The translations under genes and the position numbers were made by a program. This document shows, one piece after another, positions 42,062 to 47,584 of a DNA stretch of 47,584 bases; position 1 is the stretch's first letter, and the number at the start of each line of letters is the position of its first letter. The stretch lies in contig DAITMF010000027.1 in the NCBI GenBank assembly GCA_036835325.1, positions 1-47,584 on the forward strand, written 5' to 3'. The DNA comes from CAMCHP01 sp036835325. Its GTDB lineage: Bacteria > Bacteroidota > Bacteroidia > Flavobacteriales_D > Sanyastnellaceae. The notes beneath the pieces were generated by a model that searched no databases, was not told where the DNA came from, and saw nothing but the letters and a program-made list of their open reading frames with translations.

Positions 42062-42262
42062 TTACGGCAGGACACAAAAAAAGCGAATCAGGAGACCTGC
42101 TTCGCTTTCTTTGTTTAGGAAATCATGAGTTGGCGGGAGACCGTTGGTCAAAACCACCAGCATTTTCGTGCGACCCCAGCTCGGGAAAGCAGTCGCATAG
42201 ATAAGACGGGCAGACTCACCAAAGGGTTGCGTCAGTCGTCGTATTTTTTCACCTTTTTTCAC
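42062..42262 (-). other. Possible small ORF / unexplained conserved-looking stretch between tyrS and the LuxE-like gene
   Basis: On the minus strand a frame starts at GTG 42262, overlapping the LuxE-like stop as GTGA, and could encode 66 residues. It would run through the tyrS terminator hairpin, which argues against a real gene. I do not recognise the product. The stretch 42111-42258 holds no tRNA or known RNA that I can see, but its composition is like neither a normal spacer nor its neighbours. Confidence 0.2.
42080..42108. terminator. Terminator of tyrS (may act both ways)
   Basis: Stem of 12 pairs with one mismatch (42080-42092 with 42096-42108), core AAAGCGAA/TTCGCTTT, three-base loop, T-rich after (TCTTTGTTT) and A-rich before. 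Confidence 0.7.
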
Positions 42263-43251
42263 GAATCAATCATCAGGCTGCAACCCCGCACCTCGGCGTG
42301 GTCAAAACGGCCCACGACTTCAAAACGGCCGTCGCTGAACATCCGTCCCATGTCACCCGTGGCCAAGAAAGCACAACTGTGTTGGTTGGCCAGGTCAATC
42401 ACCTGAATTCGTCCGGTTTTGCCCGTTTCGGCAATGGCAAACGGGTCATCGCTTTCGCGGATGAGCACCCTCATCCAAGGTTGACACGTGAAGCGTTGCG
42501 AATCATCGGCATAGGCTTGACTGAGCAGTTCGGTCATGCCGTATTCACTGTGAATAGATGCCCCGTTGAAAGCCGTTTGCAAGCGCGCATGCACGGCATC
42601 GCGGGTCAGCTCTTCCCTACGGCCTTTCATGCCACCTGTTTCAAGCACGGTGAGCAAAGGATGGTTCAACGCATGGTCATCTGCAAAATCGAGCAAGGCA
42701 TGGGTAACCCCAAACAGAAGCACCTTTCGGTTCTGCGGCAACGCATTGATGACCCCTGCGAGACGCGCGTGGTGATGCAAATAAAACCCCGACCGTTCAT
42801 CGTTTGACTGCTTCACCAATTCATTGACCATGTACACCAACGACGCGTTTGAACGTTCCAAGTACCCCGGTAGCAGCGCCAAGAGGGTGTATTCGGAGGG
42901 TTCTCCATAAAAACGCTTGAAACCGCGCACGAACGACTCCACATACAGTGAGGCATCGGCCACGTGGTGCAGCGAAGGTGTTTGCCCGGTGGTACTGCTG
43001 CTGGCAAAAACAAGGTCGGCTTCGAAGTCGCCCGTCGCAACCGTGTGCGATTTAAATACCTCTACCGGAAGGAAGGGTATTTCTTCAGGCTGTTGTATCT
43101 TAGACACATCGCGTTTGAGGTGCGCAATAAATGCCTTGTAAACGGCATTGTGCTCACGTTGATGATGGAACAGCTCCATGGCCTTCACTCTGAAATCGTC
43201 ATCGGAGCAAACGTCAAAAACACTGAAATCAGACGGAAAACAACGCTTCAT
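42259..43251 (-). CDS. LuxE/PaaK-like acyl-protein synthetase
   Basis: ANL-superfamily adenylating enzyme of 330 residues. The nucleotide-binding loop is SSSTTGQTPS (84-93); later ETGGMKGRREEL and the EYGMTELLSQAY segment match the LuxE group, which activates fatty acids with ATP and hands them to an acyl carrier or reductase. The C-terminal part (LATGDMGRMF, GRFDHAEVRGC) agrees. No luxC- or luxD-like partner is present, so the acyl acceptor is unknown; an adenylation step for a surface-lipid or pigment pathway is possible. Start codons of this gene and the divergent lipoprotein gene are only 21 bases apart. Confidence 0.85.
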   Translation of the reverse strand: MKRCFPSDFSVFDVCSDDDFRVKAMELFHHQREHNAVYKAFIAHLKRDVSKIQQPEEIPFLPVEVFKSHTVATGDFEADLVFASSSTTGQTPSLHHVADASLYVESFVRGFKRFYGEPSEYTLLALLPGYLERSNASLVYMVNELVKQSNDERSGFYLHHHARLAGVINALPQNRKVLLFGVTHALLDFADDHALNHPLLTVLETGGMKGRREELTRDAVHARLQTAFNGASIHSEYGMTELLSQAYADDSQRFTCQPWMRVLIRESDDPFAIAETGKTGRIQVIDLANQHSCAFLATGDMGRMFSDGRFEVVGRFDHAEVRGCSLMIDS

Positions 43252-43258
43252 TCAAGCA

Positions 43259-43266
43259 CAAAGGTA
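43259..43266 (-). promoter_or_regulatory. Predicted -7 promoter box (TACCTTTG) of the LuxE-like gene
   Basis: TACCTTTG on the minus strand, 7 bases before the ATG at 43251 and also 6 bases before the divergent lipoprotein ATG. Confidence 0.5.
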
Positions 43267-43272
43267 ACGACG

Positions 43273-43764
43273 ATGCATAAAAAGTGGTGGTTGGTTCTGA
43301 GCTTTCCCATCTTAGCTTTGGGAGGATGTTTGGAAGACGTTGCATATCCCGTTGAACCTGAAATTTGGTTCATCGCACTCACGCCTTCTACAACCACGCC
43401 CGAAGATGCCATGCTCACACTGGGCTTTACCGACGGTGATGGCGACATCGGGTTAGACCAGGAAGACTTGGATGCGATGGACGAGAACGACAGTTTGTTC
43501 TTCAACAACGTCTTCATCGAATACTTTGAATTGGAAAACGGCGAGTGGATTGCCATGCCGCCTGAAGTGCCGTATTACTACCGCATTCCACGCATTTCGC
43601 CATCGGGTCAAAACAAGGCCTTGCGCGGAGAACTGTTGGTTGACATCCTCGCACACTTCAATCCGTTTACCGAAAACGACACGTTTCGCTATGAAGTACG
43701 GGTGGTTGATCGTGCAAGACGGTATTCGAATACGCTCACTACGCCTGAATTTGTAAAGCCCTAA
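43273..43764 (+). CDS. Small lipoprotein of unknown function
   Basis: Protein of 163 residues with lipoprotein signal MHKKWWLVLSFPILALGGC, giving a lipidated cysteine at C19. The mature part has an acidic stretch with FTDGDGDIGLDQEDLDAMD (possibly Ca-binding loops) and a C-terminal beta-rich half ending in FVKP. Similar DGDGDIG lipoproteins are common in Bacteroidota but have no known function. ATG 43273 is chosen because the long frame starting at 42964 runs antisense through the LuxE-like gene. It ends one base before the stop of the convergent Na/Pi gene. Confidence 0.75.
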   Translation: MHKKWWLVLSFPILALGGCLEDVAYPVEPEIWFIALTPSTTTPEDAMLTLGFTDGDGDIGLDQEDLDAMDENDSLFFNNVFIEYFELENGEWIAMPPEVPYYYRIPRISPSGQNKALRGELLVDILAHFNPFTENDTFRYEVRVVDRARRYSNTLTTPEFVKP

Positions 43765-45432
43765 TCAGCGGCTCATCCCTTCCGAAACACCAAAAATGTG
43801 ATCGGCAACTTCTTCAAGTGCGCTGAAGGTATCGCTGTAGAAGACTCCACTGCTTTGGCTGTACTTGTCTTTTACAACATCGCGCAGGTGGCGATCACGC
43901 AGCTCATCGCGCATGGCATTGACCTCGTTTTCTTTGTTTCGGGCGGCCGTAGCGTCAATGGCCTCAGCGTCTGAATTGAGGTTGGTCTCCATGATTTCGT
44001 AGGCCCCATCGAGCAGTTGGGTCATCTCTTTTAGACTCTGACGCTGCCGAGGTATGAAGTACACCTTTTGCCGGTGCTTCTCCTCGAGGCCCATGGCGAT
44101 TTGATAGTAGAGGTCGCCAATGCGTTCAAGGTTATTGGCCGCGCTCATCAATCCGCTAAGACGAATCGAGGTGTCTTCAGCCACTTCCAAACGCGCAAGT
44201 TCGGTGAGGTAGGTACTGATGGCCTTCTTAAAGCGGTCGGTTTTCTCTTCGGTTCTGCGCAGGCCGGCAATCAGCTCAGCACGAGCTTCTTCATCGGTTT
44301 CATCGAGCAATCGGCGCAGGTCACGGTTCATGCCCACAACGCTTTTAGCAAATCGGCGCATCTCTTTCTGCACCTCAAGAACGGCCAATTCGGGCGTGGC
44401 CATAACCGCACCACCGATGTATTCAATGCGGTTTGTGTCTTGCCGTTCGTTTTTTCTGACCAGTTTCTCGCTTACGCGGATGAGCTGCGGTGTGAACAGT
44501 ACAAGGATGAGGATGTTCACGATGTTGAAGCCCGTGTGAAAGATGGCAATCACGGTTGCATCGTGCGCATCGTTGTTGAGGGTTTCAAAGGGGGAAAGAA
44601 ACCCCTCAATCATCGGGATGACAAAAGGGATGAGGAATACCATCCAGAGCGCACCGAACACGTTAATGAGCGTGTGCACCCTAGCGGCGCGCTGGGCTTC
44701 ACGGTTGGCGACAAGCGCCGCAAGATTGGCAGTGACTGTGGTTCCGATGTTCTCACCTAAAACCAAGGCTGCAGCAACGTCAAGGGTGATGACTCCATTT
44801 GCCATTAATGCAACGGTTAGAGCAATCGCGGCTGTCGACGACTGTACAATGGATGCAAACAAGGTGCCTACAACAACATACACCAACGGTGAGGTGAATC
44901 CGCTGCCGACAGTGGTTGTAAAGGCATCAACAAATTGGGGGACATCGTTCAGTGCAGGCACGGAGCCTTGAAGCAGTTGCAACCCGATGAACATTACAGC
45001 GAAACCGATGATGGTTTCAGCCGTGTACCGCAAGCGGCTGCGGCGGGTAAAGAGCAAGGGCAATGCAACAGCGATCATGGGCAGCGCCAAGGCTCGAATA
45101 TCTACGCGGCCGACTGCAAATGCGATAACCCAGGCCGTTACTGTGGTGCCAATGTTGGCACCCATGATGACACCAACTGCGTCGCGCAGTTTCAAAATAC
45201 CTGCATTGACAAAGCTAACGGCCATAACTGTCACTGCCGATGACGACTGCAGCAGCGAGGTGGTGAAGAGCCCTGTCAAGATGCTGCGCAAACGGCTACG
45301 GGTAATGGCGCTCACAACCTTGCGCATCGCTGAACCGGCGGCGCGTTGCACGTTCTCACTCATCACCTTCATTCCGAAGATGAAGAGCCCAAGTGCTCCA
45401 ATGATGCTAAGTATGTCGTGAAGGGTCTCCAA
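43765..45432 (-). CDS. Na+/phosphate-cotransporter-family protein (PNaS) with PhoU-like domain
   Basis: Inner-membrane protein of 555 residues. Eight to nine hydrophobic helices carry two inverted PNaS repeats marked by LLQSSSAVTVMAVSF and IVQSSTAAIALTVAL and by GANIGTTVTAW / GENIGTTVTANL. The C-terminal 200 residues form a helical PhoU-like domain. Phosphate uptake coupled to Na+ is the family function; the substrate is not proven. The frame has no ATG before the first helix: TTG 45432 (coding METLHDIL) is the best start, with an in-frame TGA 12 bases upstream. It ends next to the convergent lipoprotein gene. Confidence 0.88.
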   Translation of the reverse strand: METLHDILSIIGALGLFIFGMKVMSENVQRAAGSAMRKVVSAITRSRLRSILTGLFTTSLLQSSSAVTVMAVSFVNAGILKLRDAVGVIMGANIGTTVTAWVIAFAVGRVDIRALALPMIAVALPLLFTRRSRLRYTAETIIGFAVMFIGLQLLQGSVPALNDVPQFVDAFTTTVGSGFTSPLVYVVVGTLFASIVQSSTAAIALTVALMANGVITLDVAAALVLGENIGTTVTANLAALVANREAQRAARVHTLINVFGALWMVFLIPFVIPMIEGFLSPFETLNNDAHDATVIAIFHTGFNIVNILILVLFTPQLIRVSEKLVRKNERQDTNRIEYIGGAVMATPELAVLEVQKEMRRFAKSVVGMNRDLRRLLDETDEEARAELIAGLRRTEEKTDRFKKAISTYLTELARLEVAEDTSIRLSGLMSAANNLERIGDLYYQIAMGLEEKHRQKVYFIPRQRQSLKEMTQLLDGAYEIMETNLNSDAEAIDATAARNKENEVNAMRDELRDRHLRDVVKDKYSQSSGVFYSDTFSALEEVADHIFGVSEGMSR

Positions 45433-45650
45433 AGAATGTAGTGTTCAACGCATAGCGGCAATCTTACAAATTGACGAAGAAGGGGTGAAACACACGTTTA
45501 TCGTATGTTAACGTAATGTTACGCGTAAGTCATTGCTCAACAGGCGCGACTCTGTGGCGCCAATGTTAAATTTCCCGATAAACTGAACTATTCCGCTCGA
45601 TTTGCGTTAACTTTACATTGATTCTATGTTACCTTTTTGTTAATTCGATT

Positions 45651-46100
45651 ATGAAAGCAGCCTTTTTCCTCCTCGCACTTCTCACTGCAATGACCTCAAA
45701 CGCTCAGCAGTTGATTGAAGTAAATGGCATGTACTGCACTGCCAACGGCCAAGTGTTCACGGGTGAATACACCACCTACTATCCACACGGAGAGAAGGCG
45801 GCAACGTATTCAATTCAAGACGGACAACTGCACAAGAGCGTTACGTACTACCGTGAAAACGGCTCGATTGAAATGACTGGCAGCTTCCATAAGGGCGAGA
45901 AAGACGGTACTTGGCGCTCGCACGATGAGCAAGGCAAACTTGTTGCAGAAGCCCGCTTTAAAAAGGGTGAGCGCGTTGGCGAATGGATTATTAAAGATCC
46001 GTATACCAACAACGCGTTCATGCTGTACTACGCCAAAGACCGCTTGATCAATTCGCGGCAAGTCAACAAAGGAGAATTGCCGGTAGTCTCTTACCGGTAA
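45651..46100 (+). CDS. Exported MORN/YwqK-like repeat protein
   Basis: Protein of 149 residues with a signal peptide (MKAAFFLLALLTAMTSNAQ). Three to four MORN_2-type repeats follow, each with a YYPHG/YRENGS turn and a G-x-W or G-x-Y ending (for example SIEMTGSFHKGEKDGTWRS and FKKGERVGEWII). Such repeats occur in YwqK-family proteins whose function is poorly known; a surface or periplasmic role is inferred. The 218-base upstream gap holds no gene; it is A/T-rich and contains a short palindrome CGTAA-tg-TTACG (about 45513-45524). A strong terminator follows. Confidence 0.75.
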   Translation: MKAAFFLLALLTAMTSNAQQLIEVNGMYCTANGQVFTGEYTTYYPHGEKAATYSIQDGQLHKSVTYYRENGSIEMTGSFHKGEKDGTWRSHDEQGKLVAEARFKKGERVGEWIIKDPYTNNAFMLYYAKDRLINSRQVNKGELPVVSYR

Positions 46101-46116
46101 AACCTCGGATAATCAA

Positions 46117-46142
46117 AAAAAGGGGGCTTTCGCCCCCTTTTT
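46117..46142. terminator. Strong bidirectional terminator
   Basis: Perfect eleven-pair stem AAAAAGGGGGC/GCCCCCTTTTT with TTTC loop (46117-46127 with 46132-46142) between two convergent genes; A run and T run on both sides. Confidence 0.9.
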
Positions 46143-46165
46143 CGTATCAGAAAGATTCGTTGATC

Positions 46166-47584
46166 TTAGTTGCAGAGTGTCCCGAATTGTGAAAGGAACA
46201 CTGACAAGTCGGTTGCGTTAATCAAACCGTCGTTGTTAAGGTCGGCCGGACAGTCGCTACCCAAAGTAAAGGTACAGTCACCGTTGTCGATGGTTGCAAC
46301 TGGGTTAAAATTGTCAGCCTCTTCATAGGTACAACCGAAGCAGCTTAACAAATCACAAGAACCGTCATCAGTAATGGCTGCAGGATTGAAGTTGCAAGCA
46401 AACGGGTTGGTACAACCGGCAACATCTTGTGTGTTTGGTGCCCCTGGGGTACCAAAGATCGTGAACGATGCTTGCCAGCTTGAGCCTTGGCTGTTGTCAA
46501 GCGACGCATCGATCAATTCAAGCGTTACGCACGAACCGTTTGGCTCGAATGGCCAAGGAGCTGATGTCAAGTAACCTACAATGTCAACCTGGTTTCCAAA
46601 CGCATCGTTCAATGTGATGTTACCACCACCGTTACCGAGGTTGCCTGAAGTCCATTCGAACACTTGGTATCCGTTACCGGCGTAAGTAGCAGCAACAATC
46701 GCAACAACAATGTACTCACCAGATGCAATGCTGCTTCCTTGTGGGAAAGTAAACTGAACAGAACCCGATACAACGTAGCCGCTCAAGTCAACCGTGAAGG
46801 CTTCTGCGTTGAAGAGCTCGAAGAACTCATAAGTAAAGTCAGAGTTCTGGTCGTTACCCTGGAAGGTACAAGGGTTGTAGTGAATCTCGCTGATCACAAT
46901 GCTCGGCAAAGTGAAGTAGCATGAGCCATCGTCTTGACTAGCATTTGCATTAAAGTTGAGGGCGGCAGGATCAGTGCAGCCTTGAACAAAGCAAGAACCG
47001 TCGTCAACAACTGCCGCAGGATTGTAGTTATCGGCAGAAGGGTCCGTACAACCTGGAAGGCTAGAACATGAACCGTCGTTAATCACTGCAAGTGGGTCAA
47101 AGTTCGCGAAGCTGTTGTCAGTACATCCCCAACGAAGAACATCATTCGCATCGCGTGGCTCGAGTTTGAAGCTACCAAAACTGTAGTAGTTCGGGCCAAT
47201 TACAGTGTACTGCACTCCCAAATCAACTGTAACGAATGCAATACCCAAATCATCGATGAACGCGTTTCCAGAACCATCGTTGATGGCCCATTCACCAAAT
47301 TGGTCAACGTCAACCGTTACGTCACCTGTCATTTCAACAAGTACACCTTCCCACTGCTCTTGGCTAATATCGCCTGTGAACAATGACTCGGTTGCTGGCA
47401 ATGGGTTGCCCTGTGTTTGAACACTCAGGTTGTTTACACCGGTAATCAAGGTTAGGCCGAAGCTTTCGGTAACAACGCCAGCAAGTTCTACTTCGTCACC
47501 AAGCTGAACACCTGTAGCGCTCACCCAGATACCGCTGAACGGACCTGTACCATCTTGCATACTGAACAAGCTGGCCGCAGGGTA
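46166..47584 (-). CDS. Secreted multidomain protein: OB-like region, Cys-rich repeats, lamin-tail domain, dockerin-like end (partial)
   Basis: The frame is open to the right edge, so the N-terminus is missing; 472 residues are visible. From the visible N-side: an OB-fold-like part of the type linked to secreted nucleases (GDEVELAGVVTESFGLT), three repeats of a Cys-bounded motif GCTD-x2-AxN(F/Y)-NPxA-x3-DDGSC, a lamin-tail domain (IVISEIHYNPC, EFFELFNA, LSGYVVSG), two more Cys repeats, and a final segment DLNNDGLINATDLSVFLSQFG that resembles a single dockerin/EF-hand loop ending in Cys. No standard T9SS tail is seen; the end may serve as a different sorting or anchoring signal. Surface location inferred. 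Confidence 0.78.
   Translation of the reverse strand, partial: YPAASLFSMQDGTGPFSGIWVSATGVQLGDEVELAGVVTESFGLTLITGVNNLSVQTQGNPLPATESLFTGDISQEQWEGVLVEMTGDVTVDVDQFGEWAINDGSGNAFIDDLGIAFVTVDLGVQYTVIGPNYYSFGSFKLEPRDANDVLRWGCTDNSFANFDPLAVINDGSCSSLPGCTDPSADNYNPAAVVDDGSCFVQGCTDPAALNFNANASQDDGSCYFTLPSIVISEIHYNPCTFQGNDQNSDFTYEFFELFNAEAFTVDLSGYVVSGSVQFTFPQGSSIASGEYIVVAIVAATYAGNGYQVFEWTSGNLGNGGGNITLNDAFGNQVDIVGYLTSAPWPFEPNGSCVTLELIDASLDNSQGSSWQASFTIFGTPGAPNTQDVAGCTNPFACNFNPAAITDDGSCDLLSCFGCTYEEADNFNPVATIDNGDCTFTLGSDCPADLNNDGLINATDLSVFLSQFGTLCN

Noticed and set aside
46166..46400. Standard T9SS type A C-terminal domain in the partial secreted protein
   Set aside because: The end is a DLNNDG loop with Cys, without the NP-x-G/L-x-G-x-Y-x-L/V-x pattern of sorting domains.
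1..47584. CRISPR array, insertion sequences, integrase, phage genes, tRNA or rRNA genes
   Set aside because: No regularly spaced repeats, transposase motifs, tRNA-like cloverleaf or rRNA sequence were seen on either strand.

Overview
The window is a gene-dense chromosomal segment from a member of Bacteroidota, most likely a Flavobacteriales/Cryomorphaceae-type organism. The evidence is a type IX secretion (T9SS) gene block in the order porP/sprF-gldK-gldL-gldM-gldN, proteins built as T9SS or adhesin-like cargo, a Bacteroidota form of dihydroorotase and of Mrp, and repeated TAnnTTTG boxes (the -7 element of the Bacteroidota housekeeping sigma factor) just before genes. I see no rRNA, tRNA, CRISPR array, insertion sequence, integrase or phage gene, and no gene-free stretch longer than about 230 bases.

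Layout. 1-5 kb: partial dihydroorotase, a DCC-family thiol oxidoreductase, a FemAB/GNAT-like acyltransferase, an MFS transporter and a CpsB-type PHP phosphatase. 4.7-10 kb (minus strand): a ferredoxin/ferredoxin-reductase pair, a secreted esterase with a T9SS tail, then trmB, an alkyltransferase-like protein, Mrp and a NifU-domain protein, a cluster weighted to redox and Fe-S work. 10-13 kb (plus): a glycosyltransferase with an odd C-terminus, an exported protein of unknown function and a two-CBS-domain protein. 13-20 kb (minus): a tightly packed nucleotide-sugar operon (aminotransferase, UDP-glucose dehydrogenase, UDP-glucuronate decarboxylase-like, acetyltransferase, UDP-HexNAc dehydrogenase, dTDP-glucose dehydratase) followed by tadA. 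20-22 kb (plus): an outer-membrane-type protein coupled to the KDO transferase waaA.

22-29 kb (minus): groES-groEL, then a separate operon miaB - sigma-54-type activator - lptE - tetratricopeptide-like protein - secG. 29-39 kb (plus): topA overlaps a ureohydrolase-fold gene that has lost metal ligands, and this leads into the T9SS core block, which ends at a clear terminator. 39-42 kb: an ABC-F ATPase and tyrS. 42-47.6 kb: a LuxE-like acyl-protein synthetase divergent from a small lipoprotein, a Na/Pi-cotransporter-family protein, a MORN/YwqK-like exported protein, and a partial secreted multidomain protein with Cys-rich repeats and a lamin-tail domain.

Much of the segment serves the cell envelope: surface polysaccharide precursors, LPS core assembly (waaA) and transport (lptE), Sec export (secG), T9SS machinery, and at least one candidate T9SS cargo. 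The most interesting departures from family norms are the probable pseudo-ureohydrolase at the head of the T9SS locus, the catalytic or metal-site substitutions in dihydroorotase and the alkyltransferase-like protein, the truncated glycosyltransferase whose end is a hairpin, and the very short predicted 5' leaders. All function calls come from reading the sequence and from memory of the families; no database search was run.
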